Assembly (NCBI GenBank): GCA_038230275.1
Contig: JBBRNO010000029.1
Location: 1 to 54,445, forward strand
Direction: 5' to 3'
Length of the DNA stretch: 54,445 nt
Source: JANXXV01 sp038230275
GTDB lineage: Bacteria; Acidobacteriota; Terriglobia; Bryobacterales; Bryobacteraceae
Shown: one piece after another, positions 25,751 to 34,594 of the stretch
Numbering within the stretch: the first letter of the stretch is position 1
Layout: each line of letters opens with the position of its first letter
The notes under the pieces: generated by a model
Told to the model about the DNA's origin: nothing
Seen by the model: the letters and a program-made list of their open reading frames with translations, nothing else
The model's database searches: none
Program-made: the position numbers and the translations under genes

Positions 25751-26179
25751 CTAGTGATGTGGCTCGGCGGCCGGGACAGCAGGAGCGGCACCTGGGACAG
25801 CGGGAGCAGCGCTAGGCGCACCCGCAACCACCGGAGGCTTCACTTTCAAACCCAGCGGCTTCAAATCGTCCCGCGTCACCTGATCGGTATAACAGAAACC
25901 GAGGAAGACACCAAGAAAGGTAAAGCTGACGACCAAGATGATCGAATTCATCGCTTTGTCGTGAATGAGATGCATGAAGAACAGCGCTACGAGGGTGGCC
26001 TTAATGGTGGCGATGGTAAGGGCAATTACTACGTTCACCATGCCGGAGCCGAACTGAATCTTCGAGGCGGCGACCGTGATGAAAGTCAGGATCAGCAGGG
26101 TGCCAAGCACCGCCGCGTAGATCTTCGGCGCATTCGCATCATGATTGTCGTGGGTGGAAGTATGGGTCGTTTCGCTCAT
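25751..26179 (-). CDS. ctaF: Cytochrome c oxidase subunit IV (caa3 type)
   Basis: This 142-residue protein has three predicted helices (IYAAVLGTLLILTFITVAA, MVNVVIALTIATIKATLVALFFMHL and MNSIILVVSFTFLGVFLGF) typical of the prokaryotic COX4 (PF03626) type. A soluble tail rich in Ala/Pro/Val (VVAGAPSAAPAVPGAAP) follows. It is the last gene of the respiratory operon, 10 bases after ctaE. The homologous subunit stabilises the oxidase core but has no redox centre. Confidence 0.86.
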   Translation of the reverse strand: MSETTHTSTHDNHDANAPKIYAAVLGTLLILTFITVAASKIQFGSGMVNVVIALTIATIKATLVALFFMHLIHDKAMNSIILVVSFTFLGVFLGFCYTDQVTRDDLKPLGLKVKPPVVAGAPSAAPAVPGAAPAVPAAEPHH

Positions 26180-26189
26180 TCAAGATCTC

Positions 26190-26864
26190 TCAACTAATCA
26201 GATATAGCAGCGGGAACAGGTAGATCCAGATCAAATCGACCAAGTGCCAGTACAGGCCCACCAGATCGATAGGAGTGTAATAGTCGTGATTGAAATCGCC
26301 CCGCTTCGCCCGGAAGAAGATCCAGGTGATTGCGCCCATTCCACCCAGGATATGAAGGCCGTGAAGTCCTGTCATCATGAAGTAGAAACTGAAGAATACG
26401 AATTGATGGGGCACGGTGTCGCCGACGTGAGAATAGAACTTGCCCGGCAACAGACCTTCGTGGAATTTGTGTTCGTACTCAAAATACTTCACACACAGGA
26501 AGATGGCCGCGCAAACCAAGGTGATCAGCAGATAGACCAATACCTTCCTGCGCTGCTCCGTCTTGGCGCAATGTACCGCCATCACCATGGTGAAACTGCT
26601 GACCAATAGAACAACGGTGTTCAGGAATCCCAGGTTCTTATCCAGGTGATGATGCGCCTGAACAAACGCCTCCGGGTATTTCGCCTGCATCAGACCGAAG
26701 CCGACGAACAAACCGCCGAACAACAGAATTTCCGTGGCAAGAAAGAGCCACATGCCGATCTTGCCGGCATCCATCTGCTGTTCATACGTCGCAAAATGAT
26801 GCTGCAGATTGGAATCGTGGTGCTGGTGTGAGTGCTCTTTGACTGCGGTGACCGAGTCGCTCAT
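26190..26864 (-). CDS. ctaE: Cytochrome c oxidase subunit III
   Basis: This 224-residue membrane protein is a member of the COX3 family, with KIGMWLFLATEILLFGGLFVGF, LGFLNTVVLLVSSFTMVMA, FYFMMTGLHGLHILGGMGAI and YWHLVDLIWIYLFPLLYL at its core. It has a His-rich N-terminus (HSHQHHDSNLQHH). Subunit III surrounds the proton-entry region of subunit I. It lies two bases after ctaD. Confidence 0.93.
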   Translation of the reverse strand: MSDSVTAVKEHSHQHHDSNLQHHFATYEQQMDAGKIGMWLFLATEILLFGGLFVGFGLMQAKYPEAFVQAHHHLDKNLGFLNTVVLLVSSFTMVMAVHCAKTEQRRKVLVYLLITLVCAAIFLCVKYFEYEHKFHEGLLPGKFYSHVGDTVPHQFVFFSFYFMMTGLHGLHILGGMGAITWIFFRAKRGDFNHDYYTPIDLVGLYWHLVDLIWIYLFPLLYLIS

Positions 26865-26866
26865 GT

Positions 26867-28504
26867 TTATGCTTTCCTCTCCGGCCGGTAATCGTACGGA
26901 CCGTGCAATAGGACCGGTTCAAAATCGAAGTTGTGCGTGATAGGCGGCGACTGCGTTTCCCATTCGAACGTGCGCGCGCCCCACGGATTGCGAGGAGCAT
27001 CGTACGGCTTGCGAAGTGAAGCCAGCAGGTATCCCGCGGTGAGGAACAATCCCGCGCCGAGAACCCACGAACCGACCGTCGAGAAGGCGTGCAGCGGTTG
27101 GAACTGATCCAGATAGTTGTAATACCGGCGCGGCATGCCGCGGCTACCCAGAATGAACTGCGTGAAGAACGTCATGTTGAAGCCGACAAATACCAGGCCG
27201 CATCCGATGCGCGCAAGCTTCTCGTTGTACATGCGGCCAAACATCTTCGGCCACCAGTAGTGGAGCCCAGCCAGGAAGGCGATCACCGTGCCGCCCATCA
27301 TCACATAGTGGAAGTGCGCAACTACAAAATAGGTATCCGTGAGGTGAATGTCCACGGAAAGGGCGCCCAGGAAGATGCCGGTTAGTCCACCGATGGAGAA
27401 CAGCAACAGAAACGAGATCGCGTAGAGCATCGGCGCTTCCAGCGTGATGGAGCCGCGGTACATGGTGGAGACCCAGTTGAAGACTTTCACACCGGACGGA
27501 ATGGCGACCAGAAACGTGAGGAACGAAAAGATCACCGAGGCGAGCGGCGACTGGCCGCTGACGAACAAGTGATGGCCCCAGACCAGGAATCCGACCATGG
27601 CAATAGCTACGCTGGAGAAGGCGATGGCTTTGTATCCGAAAATGGTCTTTCGGGAGAACGTCGGGATGATTTCAGAAATGATAGCCATGCCCGGCACGAT
27701 CATGATGTAAACCGCCGGATGCGAGTAGAACCAGAAAAAGTGTTGGAATAGAACCGGGTCGCCTCCGATCGCCGGATCGAAGATTCCGATTCCGAACGAT
27801 CGTTCGAGCAGCAATAGTACCAACGTGATGCCGAGAACCGGCGTAGCCAGAACTTGAATTACCGCGGTGGAATACATGCCCCAGCAGAACAGCGGCATCT
27901 GGAACCAGCCCATGCCCGGCGCGCGCAGTTTGTGGATGGTGGCGATGAAGTTGATACCGGTAAAGATGGACGAGAAACCAAGGATAAAGGCGGCCAAAAC
28001 CATCAGGCTGACTTGGGTGTTGGAGGAGGTGCTGTAGGGCGTATAGAACGTCCAACCGGTATCGACGCCGCCGGTTACCATTGCCGTAACTCCGAACAGT
28101 GCGCCGACCACGTAAATGTAATAACTGAACAGATTCAGCCGCGGGAAGGCCACGTCTTTCGCCCCCAACATCAAGGGCAACACGAAGTTTCCGAGAGCGG
28201 CCGGAATGGAAGGAATGATGAACAGGAATACCATGATGACGCCGTGCAGCGTGAAGACCTTGTTATAGGTCTCCGCGGTCATAATGGTTTCCTTTGGCGT
28301 CAACAGTTCGATGCGCAGCAGCAGGGCGAAGATACCGCCAAGCAGGAATGCGCCCAGCACTGCCCAAAGGTACATGATTCCAATTCGCTTATGGTCGACG
28401 GTGGTCAGCCACGACATCAATCCCTTGGGCGAAGTTATGTAATTGACGCTAACGTCTTCCTTCACCGGCGTAGGGACCGCCAGGGTTGTCGGATGATTTG
28501 CCAT
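26867..28504 (-). CDS. ctaD: Cytochrome c oxidase subunit I, A2 type
   Basis: This 545-residue heme-copper oxidase core has 12 predicted helices. The heme ligand His is in FTLHGVIMVFL, the CuB site is in FWFYSHPAVYIM and HHLFVSGQ, and the heme a/a3 histidines are in DTYFVVAHFHYVMMGG. The YSHPAVY motif replaces the Glu-containing GHPEVY of A1 oxidases, the mark of the A2 family with its own proton path. It reduces O2 to water and pumps protons. Followed by ctaE and ctaF; preceded by ctaC. Confidence 0.96.
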   Translation of the reverse strand: MANHPTTLAVPTPVKEDVSVNYITSPKGLMSWLTTVDHKRIGIMYLWAVLGAFLLGGIFALLLRIELLTPKETIMTAETYNKVFTLHGVIMVFLFIIPSIPAALGNFVLPLMLGAKDVAFPRLNLFSYYIYVVGALFGVTAMVTGGVDTGWTFYTPYSTSSNTQVSLMVLAAFILGFSSIFTGINFIATIHKLRAPGMGWFQMPLFCWGMYSTAVIQVLATPVLGITLVLLLLERSFGIGIFDPAIGGDPVLFQHFFWFYSHPAVYIMIVPGMAIISEIIPTFSRKTIFGYKAIAFSSVAIAMVGFLVWGHHLFVSGQSPLASVIFSFLTFLVAIPSGVKVFNWVSTMYRGSITLEAPMLYAISFLLLFSIGGLTGIFLGALSVDIHLTDTYFVVAHFHYVMMGGTVIAFLAGLHYWWPKMFGRMYNEKLARIGCGLVFVGFNMTFFTQFILGSRGMPRRYYNYLDQFQPLHAFSTVGSWVLGAGLFLTAGYLLASLRKPYDAPRNPWGARTFEWETQSPPITHNFDFEPVLLHGPYDYRPERKA

Positions 28505-28524
28505 TTTCTAATTAGCCTCTGTTA

Positions 28525-29472
28525 CTACTTTAACGACTTAATGTACTCGATCACGCCCAGGATCTCACGCTCACGGAGCAGCCCCTGGAATGTCGGCATG
28601 ATCCCTTCGTAGGTCTTGACGATGTGCTTTTGCGGCTCCAAAATGGATTCGCGGATGTAATTCTGATCTACCAGAATTTTCTGTCCGTCGGACATTTCGT
28701 GCATCTCGCCGTAGATTCCCTTCCAGCTCGGTCCGCCGTTCGGTGTTCGTTTGCCGTCCAGGGCGTGGCAAGCCATGCATCCCTTTTCTTCCCAAACCAT
28801 TTTGCCAAGCTGCGGCAGCGGCATGGTCTTCAAGGTCTCGTCCCCTTCCTCCACCCACTTCTTATAGGTGGCGTCATCTTCCACAAAGACCTTTGCCAGC
28901 ATGTCGGAATGGCTCTTGCCGCAGTATTCGGTGCAGAAAACCTGATGGACACCCAATTTCGTCGGCTCGAACCAGACTTCGGTGTAGCGCCCGGGAACCA
29001 CGTCGTGCTTGACACGGAAAGCCGGGACAAAGAAGCTGTGCAACACGTCTTCGGAGGTCATCACCAGCCGCACCGGTTTGCCGATGGGTACATGGATATT
29101 ATTGATGGTTCGGGTTCCATCCGGGTATTCGAATTGCCATTGCCATTTTTTCGCCACCACTTGAATTTCCATGGCGTTTCCGGGCGCGACGTTGGCGCGG
29201 ACGAAGCCGTTGAAGCCCCAGAAGAACACCACCAGGCAGATCAGCAATGGCAAGACGCTCCAGGTGATTTCCAGGTTCAGATTGTGAGTAATATGCGGCG
29301 TAACTTCGTTCGGTCCCTTGCGATGGTAGCGCAAGAGGAAGTAGCCGATCAGCCCGGCGATCAAAACAAAGAAAAACACACTGAGCAAGACGATAAAGAT
29401 ATAAAGGTTATCTATGTCGCGAGCGACCGTGGAGGCCTCAAGGGGTAAAGTCAGATCACGGAACCATTTCAT
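28525..29472 (-). CDS. ctaC: Cytochrome c oxidase subunit II with fused cytochrome c domain
   Basis: The 315-residue protein has two N-terminal helices (IFIVLLSVFFFVLIAGLIGY and ITWSVLPLLICLVVFFWGF), a cupredoxin domain with the CuA motif CTEYCGKSHSDM and upstream His (VLHSFFVPAF), and a C-terminal heme c domain with CMACH (about residue 245). This fusion defines caa3-type oxidase. It takes electrons from alternative complex III, passing them from heme c to CuA. Its start overlaps the end of sco by four bases (ATGA). Confidence 0.95.
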   Translation of the reverse strand: MKWFRDLTLPLEASTVARDIDNLYIFIVLLSVFFFVLIAGLIGYFLLRYHRKGPNEVTPHITHNLNLEITWSVLPLLICLVVFFWGFNGFVRANVAPGNAMEIQVVAKKWQWQFEYPDGTRTINNIHVPIGKPVRLVMTSEDVLHSFFVPAFRVKHDVVPGRYTEVWFEPTKLGVHQVFCTEYCGKSHSDMLAKVFVEDDATYKKWVEEGDETLKTMPLPQLGKMVWEEKGCMACHALDGKRTPNGGPSWKGIYGEMHEMSDGQKILVDQNYIRESILEPQKHIVKTYEGIMPTFQGLLREREILGVIEYIKSLK

Positions 29473-30293
29473 TTTACAGTCACCAGATTATCCAGGACGC
29501 GGACCTTACGTTCGCCGCGCCATAGGTTTAAGAGAATTGCGCCGAAAATCAAAATTGTCAGGAGACCACCGCCGCGCATCACGTTGCGCGCAAACAGCAC
29601 GTAGGATCGAGCCGCCGGGTCGTAGTGAAAACAGAATAGCAACACCTTGTCTATTGTCACGCCGAGCTTGGATTGCGAAGCTTCCGTCAGCGCTAACCGC
29701 ACGTCGCGCGTCTTAAACCGGATGCCGTAAAGATACCGCGAAACCTTGCCTTCCGGAGTTAAGAACATGATGGCAGCAGCATGTGCGAACTGCTTTGTTC
29801 TTTCATCCCACCGATATTGAAAACCCACCTGGGCGGCCAGCTTTTTCACGTTACCTTTGTAATCGGTAAGGAAGTGCCAACCTGGCGCCGGTTTACCGAA
29901 ACTTTCCAGGTACATCTGTTTCTTCCGGACCGCGAGATCGAAAGACTCACTGGGATCGATACTCACCGTCACAATTTCATATTCCTGGCCCGGAGTCCAC
30001 GGGATATCGTGCAGTACCTGCGTTTGTCCGTTTAACACCAGATTGCAAAGCATCGGGCAGGCGTAATAGACAAGGTTCAAGACAACAGGTTTGTCCTTTT
30101 GAAAAAAACTCCGCAGCGGAACCTGATAGCCCCGTTCGTCGGTAAACTGCAGGTCCAGATCGATCTGGCGCCCAAGCCTCTCCTCGATACCGATCCCCTC
30201 AAGTTGAGGAGGCAAGCTTGGTTCGGCGGAAAGGGCGAAGACAGCCAGTAACCCGATCCCCAGAGCCTTACTTAGCTGGCGGAGGCGTTGCAT
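29469..30293 (-). CDS. sco1: SCO1/SenC family copper chaperone for the CuA site
   Basis: The 274-residue protein has an N-terminal signal (KALGIGLLAVFALSA), a thioredoxin-like domain with the copper-binding CPMLC motif (YYACPMLCNL) and the third ligand His in FAHAAAIMFLTPEGKVSRY, then a C-terminal membrane helix (GGGLLTILIFGAILLNLW). SCO proteins load copper or reduce the CuA cysteines of oxidase subunit II. Its position directly before ctaC, with an ATGA overlap, fits. It overlaps the preceding unknown gene by 26 bases. Confidence 0.92.
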   Translation of the reverse strand: MQRLRQLSKALGIGLLAVFALSAEPSLPPQLEGIGIEERLGRQIDLDLQFTDERGYQVPLRSFFQKDKPVVLNLVYYACPMLCNLVLNGQTQVLHDIPWTPGQEYEIVTVSIDPSESFDLAVRKKQMYLESFGKPAPGWHFLTDYKGNVKKLAAQVGFQYRWDERTKQFAHAAAIMFLTPEGKVSRYLYGIRFKTRDVRLALTEASQSKLGVTIDKVLLFCFHYDPAARSYVLFARNVMRGGGLLTILIFGAILLNLWRGERKVRVLDNLVTVK

Positions 30294-30759
30294 TCGTTGT
30301 GGTAGCTCCCTGTGGCTTTGCTGTTCCAGCAGCTGGCGGTGCGGGTGCCGCTGCTCCTCCCGCCGCCAGCTGTTCAGGCGTTTTCACTGCGTACGGCTTG
30401 GATGAATAAGTGAGGCGATTCTCAGCCGATTCTTTCGCCAATAGATCCATCGCGCGGTCGATGGTGAGCCGCACCGTTCCCTGCGTCCGGTCCACATACT
30501 GATAAGAATAGAGTTGCGTATCTTCGCTGGCACGGAGGGTCCTCAATTGGTCGCTTTCCGGCGCCAACACCTCATTCTGAGTCTGCTCTTCGAAGGCCTG
30601 ATCGAAGTAGTACTGAATCCCGAAAATAGTCGCGAGCAGCATGATCGCGGTCGCAATAGCGAAGACCGCGATGAACCCGCCCTTCGGTTCAGTGGTATCA
30701 AAACCGTGCGGATGATCCGAATGGTCGTCGAATACTTCTCTGTGTTCGCCGTGTTCCAT
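30268..30759 (-). CDS. Unknown single-helix membrane protein in the ACIII-oxidase operon
   Basis: This 163-residue protein has a His/Asp-rich start (MEHGEHREVFDDHSDHPHG), one membrane helix (GGFIAVFAIATAIMLLATIFGIQYYFDQ), a soluble region of about 80 residues (SYQYVDRTQGTVRLTIDRAMDLLA) and an Ala/Pro-rich low-complexity tail. It has no heme or iron-sulfur motif. It lies between actF and sco, so it may be an assembly or accessory subunit linking complex III and the oxidase. I know no symbol for it. Confidence 0.75.
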   Translation of the reverse strand: MEHGEHREVFDDHSDHPHGFDTTEPKGGFIAVFAIATAIMLLATIFGIQYYFDQAFEEQTQNEVLAPESDQLRTLRASEDTQLYSYQYVDRTQGTVRLTIDRAMDLLAKESAENRLTYSSKPYAVKTPEQLAAGGAAAPAPPAAGTAKPQGATTTNATPPPAK

Positions 30760-30803
30760 TTACTTATTGGATTCCCAGTCCTTCGATTCGCGTTCTAAAT
30801 TCG

Positions 30804-32027
30804 CTACACATTTTCAAATTCCAAGCCCAGCTCAAACCGCGGATCGCCCAGTGGCAAGAGCGCGTGTTTCTTGATTTTGAACCAGAAGACCAGTGCAAAA
30901 ATACTGGCGATGGCCACGGGGCAGGTGATATCAAGCCAGTGAAAAGACACGCCCTTTGCGTGATAGAACGTCGGCATCACCTGCCAGTACACGTCTACAT
31001 AGTGAGCCACCACAATCCAGATGGCCATAGTGGTCAAGATGCGAAAGTTCCGTTTGCTGGCGCGAAGCACCAACACCAGAAACGGGATGATGAAATGTCC
31101 GAACAGCAGCGCCAGGCTCCAAATTGCCCAGCTGCCCTCAAAGCGATAGCGGAACCAAACGGTCTCTTCCGGCAGGTTGCCGTACCAGATCAGTAGATAT
31201 TGCGAGAAGGCAATGTAGGCCCAGAACGTCGTCATGGCGAACAACCACTTGCCCAGATCGTGATAATGCTCCACATTAATCGTGTTCTTGAGTACACCCT
31301 TGCTGCGGAAAGCCATGCAGATCAAAATCCACACGGCAATAAAGGCAAGTCCACCGCCGGCGAAAACGTAAAGCCCAAAAATAGTGGAATACCATTCCGG
31401 GTTGAGTGACATGCTCCAGTCAAAGGCAGCCAGAGAGACCGACAGCATCAGCATTAGAAGTCCAGGCGCGCTCCATCGTGAAATGGAATGCATGTGCTCG
31501 ATGTCTCCGTCTTTATCCTGCTGCGTGGAATGCGCGTTGATGCGGGTAGTCCAAAGGGTCCACAGGAAAAAGAAGATCGCCGCGCGGATGATGAACCACT
31601 GTGCGTTCAAGTAACTGGCTTTCCCGCCGCCCATCTTTGCCAGCTCGGTTCGGATCCAATCCGGATGCGCCCATTCGTATAGATGCGGAAGTCCTGCTAT
31701 CACCGGGATGATCAGCAATGCGCCCACCGGAATGGTGCCCATTAAGTTCTCGGCAATGCGCCGCATGGGAACGCTCCAGGCTGAACCGGTCAGGTACTGA
31801 ATCATGACGAAGAACGCGGCACCGAACGGAATGGTGATGCAGAACAGATAACCCATCAGATACGATTCGAAAAACCGGTTAGGGTCCGAGATGAAGCCCG
31901 CGATGCTGGCAATCCAAGCCACCAGGGCGATGAAGACAATCCCGTTTCGACCCCGCGTCCATAGACCGTTATCAATAAAATACGAGTCTACGGAAGGACT
32001 ACTGTGTGCGTGTTCGGCTAATTTCAT
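30804..32027 (-). CDS. actF: Alternative complex III subunit ActF (membrane, quinone-binding type)
   Basis: This 407-residue protein has about ten membrane helices and is related to ActC/NrfD-type subunits. Visible segments include FIALVAWIASIAGFI, SYLMGYLFCITIPFGAAFFVMIQYL, WSAPGLLMLMLSVSLAAFDWSMSL and HYVDVYWQVMPTFY. ActF and ActC form the quinol-oxidising and possible proton-pumping core of ACIII. It lies three bases after actE. Confidence 0.92.
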   Translation of the reverse strand: MKLAEHAHSSPSVDSYFIDNGLWTRGRNGIVFIALVAWIASIAGFISDPNRFFESYLMGYLFCITIPFGAAFFVMIQYLTGSAWSVPMRRIAENLMGTIPVGALLIIPVIAGLPHLYEWAHPDWIRTELAKMGGGKASYLNAQWFIIRAAIFFFLWTLWTTRINAHSTQQDKDGDIEHMHSISRWSAPGLLMLMLSVSLAAFDWSMSLNPEWYSTIFGLYVFAGGGLAFIAVWILICMAFRSKGVLKNTINVEHYHDLGKWLFAMTTFWAYIAFSQYLLIWYGNLPEETVWFRYRFEGSWAIWSLALLFGHFIIPFLVLVLRASKRNFRILTTMAIWIVVAHYVDVYWQVMPTFYHAKGVSFHWLDITCPVAIASIFALVFWFKIKKHALLPLGDPRFELGLEFENV

Positions 32028-32030
32028 GGT

Positions 32031-32633
32031 CTACCTCAGGTCCGCCCTGAGCTCCTGCGGCACATCGGCCAGCGTCCCGCTCGTGGTTCTCTGTAGCGCT
32101 CTCAAATACGAGATGATCGCCCAACGGTCCTTCTCCACAATCTGAAAACGATACGAAGGCATGGAGCGCCGTCCTTGCGTGATGATGCCGAAGATTTCAC
32201 CGTCCACCATGGCCTTGACGCGATCTTCATGCAGATTCGTCGGCTGCCAGGTGGGCTCCTTCAGCGGTACAATCCCTTTCCCGTTCGCGATACGGCTGTG
32301 GCAGGGGGAGCAGTAAGTGTTGAATTTCGTCTGCCCCAGTTTGAGCAGGTCCGCGTTGATAGTTTCCGGATTCTTGCCCACATACTGGCCGGCGGACACA
32401 CCCGAAAAGTACGCATCGTCATCCTTCAGGAATCCGCGGGCTACGGTGCCCGGGACTGGCATGCGCGAGGCACGGTGGTCGCCAAAAAAGAGACTCTCAG
32501 TCTGCGGCTTGGACTTGTATTGGCGTTTCATGTCGGGCCACATTTCAATGGGCGTGCTTCGCGTGGTCTGCCCGGCGCAGCCAGTTAGGGCCATGGCTAA
32601 CAATGCCAGCGAAGGTATTTTCCAATAATTCAT
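32031..32633 (-). CDS. actE: Alternative complex III subunit ActE (monoheme cytochrome c lipoprotein)
   Basis: This 200-residue protein has a lipoprotein signal (LALLAMALTGC) and one CxxCH heme motif (YCSPCHSRIANGKG). A candidate Met ligand is in RRSMPSYRFQI. It is the electron-exit cytochrome of ACIII, passing electrons toward the oxidase. The N-terminal region before the heme domain (about residues 20-100) is the usual ActE extension. The gene is flanked by actD and actF with gaps of three bases each. Confidence 0.93.
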   Translation of the reverse strand: MNYWKIPSLALLAMALTGCAGQTTRSTPIEMWPDMKRQYKSKPQTESLFFGDHRASRMPVPGTVARGFLKDDDAYFSGVSAGQYVGKNPETINADLLKLGQTKFNTYCSPCHSRIANGKGIVPLKEPTWQPTNLHEDRVKAMVDGEIFGIITQGRRSMPSYRFQIVEKDRWAIISYLRALQRTTSGTLADVPQELRADLR

Positions 32634-32636
32634 GCT

Positions 32637-33197
32637 CTACGCCTCAACCACTTCGGTTTTCTTGGCACCAAGCGACTCCAGCAGCCGTTGCGTGTCCACA
32701 ATGTCAAATTTCGGATCGGTCGCCTCTACTACCAGCAGAAAGCGGTCGTTGGTGACGCCGGGGAACCCAGCGTAATTCATGGTCGGGTGGTACAACTGCG
32801 GCAGCTTGTTGAGGCCGAACATTCCAAAGACGGCCATGAACGCACTGAGCAGTACGGTGCATTCGAAGATGATTGGAATGGAAGGTTCAAACGCGAAGAA
32901 CGGCTTCCCGCCGATCACCAGTTTGTACGAAATCGCGCCAGCGTAATAAATCAAAGCGATGGCGCCCGCGAACCCCACGGCGCCGGTGCAGAAAACCATG
33001 TAGCCCAGAATAGAACGCGGCACACCGATAGCATCGTCAATCCCGTGGACCGGAAACGGCGACAGCGCATCCAGCTTGGTATAGCCGTAATCGTGATGGA
33101 TCTTACGTCCGGCGGCCACCAGCTTCTCTGGCAGATCAAACTCAGCCACCACTCCGTAGATCGCTTTATCAACCGTCTGGGGCGTAGTTGTTTCCAT
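32637..33197 (-). CDS. actD: Alternative complex III subunit ActD (DUF3341)
   Basis: This 186-residue protein has two membrane helices (VFCTGAVGFAGAIALIYYAGA and IIFECTVLLSAFMAVFGMFG) and the DUF3341 flanks IYGVVAEFDLPEKLV, YTKLDALSPFPVHGID and DRFLLVVEATDPKFD. It is a small membrane-anchored subunit of ACIII, without cofactors. It begins one base inside the end of actC (TAATG overlap). Confidence 0.92.
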   Translation of the reverse strand: METTTPQTVDKAIYGVVAEFDLPEKLVAAGRKIHHDYGYTKLDALSPFPVHGIDDAIGVPRSILGYMVFCTGAVGFAGAIALIYYAGAISYKLVIGGKPFFAFEPSIPIIFECTVLLSAFMAVFGMFGLNKLPQLYHPTMNYAGFPGVTNDRFLLVVEATDPKFDIVDTQRLLESLGAKKTEVVEA

Positions 33198-34594
33198 TAG
33201 TGTTTCACCGCCTCGGCATGATGGGCGTCATGCATCGCATCGGTCGCCACCATACCTTTCACTTCCGAGACCGCAATCATCGGAAGGAATCGCACGAACA
33301 ACAGGAATAGCGTCAGGAAGAGGCCAAACGTTCCGAAGAAGGTCAGCATGTCCACCGCGGTCGGCCGGAAATAACCCCAGGAGGACGGCAGAAAGTCGCG
33401 GTGCAGCGAGGTCGCGATAATCACGAACCGCTCGAACCACATACCGATGTTGACCACAATCGAAATGAAGAACATGAATGGGATGTTGGTCCGCAATTTC
33501 TTAAACCAGAAGAATTGAGGCGAGATCACGTTGCAGGAAACCATGCTCCAGTAGGCCCACCAGTAAGGACCAAAGGCGCGGTTGATAAACACAAACCGCT
33601 CATACGGGTTACCGCTATACCAGGCGATAAAAAACTCGGTTGCATACGCGTATCCAACCACGGTGCCGGTGGCGAGCATGATCTTACACATGTTCTCCAA
33701 ATGTTTGATCGTCACCAGGTGCTCGACGTTGAAGACCCAGCGCGCAATCACCATCAATGTAACCACCATGGCGAATCCGGAGAAGATGGCGCCTGCCACA
33801 AAGTAGGGCGGGAAGATAGTGGTGTGCCAACCCGGAATAATGGAAGCCGCGAAGTCGAAGCTAACGATAGTGTGTACCGAAAGCACCAGCGGCGTGGAAA
33901 GACCAGCCAAAATCATATAAGCCGCTTCGTAATTCCGCCAATGCCGGGCGGAACCGCGCCATCCCAGGCTCAACGCGCCATACACGTACTTGCTGAAATT
34001 CTTCGCACGGTCGCGCAGCGTAGCCAGATCGGGAACCAGGCCAACGTACCAGAACAGCGCCGAGACCGTGGCGTACGTACTCACCGCAAAAACGTCCCAA
34101 ACTAGCGGGCTGCGGAAGTTCGGCCACATATACAGGTCGGTATTGGGAATCGGGAACAGCCAGTAGGCGCGCCAGGGGCGGCCCGTGTGAAACAACGGGA
34201 AAATGCCGGCGCAAGCCACGGCGAACAATGTCATGGCTTCGGCGAAACGATTGATGGAGGTTCGCCACTTCTGCCGGAACAGAAACAGAATCGCCGAGAT
34301 CAGCGTGCCGGCGTGACCGATACCGATCCAGAACACGAAGTTGGTGATATCCCACGCCCAACCAACCGGCTGGTTGTTACCCCAAACGCCGATACCGGTG
34401 GATACCAGGTACGCCAGCATCATGCCGAGGATGCCCGTGATGGACCCCGTCACTCCGATGGCAATGTACCAGGAATATTGTGTGCGTGACTCGACGATCT
34501 TACTGACCGTTTCCGTGAGTTGGCCAAGCGAGGGATTCCCCTCCACCAGCCGGGCTCGAACGTGTGGGTCTTGCCGGGTGGCGAGATCAGCCAT
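33197..34594 (-). CDS. actC: Alternative complex III subunit ActC (NrfD-like membrane protein)
   Basis: The 465-residue NrfD/PsrC-type protein has about ten helices; for example VTGSITGILGMMLAYLVSTGIG, DITNFVFWIGIGHAGTLISAILF and DVFAVSTYATVSALFWYVGLVPDLATLRD. It binds quinol next to ActB. Its start overlaps the end of actB by eight bases. Confidence 0.94.
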   Translation of the reverse strand: MADLATRQDPHVRARLVEGNPSLGQLTETVSKIVESRTQYSWYIAIGVTGSITGILGMMLAYLVSTGIGVWGNNQPVGWAWDITNFVFWIGIGHAGTLISAILFLFRQKWRTSINRFAEAMTLFAVACAGIFPLFHTGRPWRAYWLFPIPNTDLYMWPNFRSPLVWDVFAVSTYATVSALFWYVGLVPDLATLRDRAKNFSKYVYGALSLGWRGSARHWRNYEAAYMILAGLSTPLVLSVHTIVSFDFAASIIPGWHTTIFPPYFVAGAIFSGFAMVVTLMVIARWVFNVEHLVTIKHLENMCKIMLATGTVVGYAYATEFFIAWYSGNPYERFVFINRAFGPYWWAYWSMVSCNVISPQFFWFKKLRTNIPFMFFISIVVNIGMWFERFVIIATSLHRDFLPSSWGYFRPTAVDMLTFFGTFGLFLTLFLLFVRFLPMIAVSEVKGMVATDAMHDAHHAEAVKH

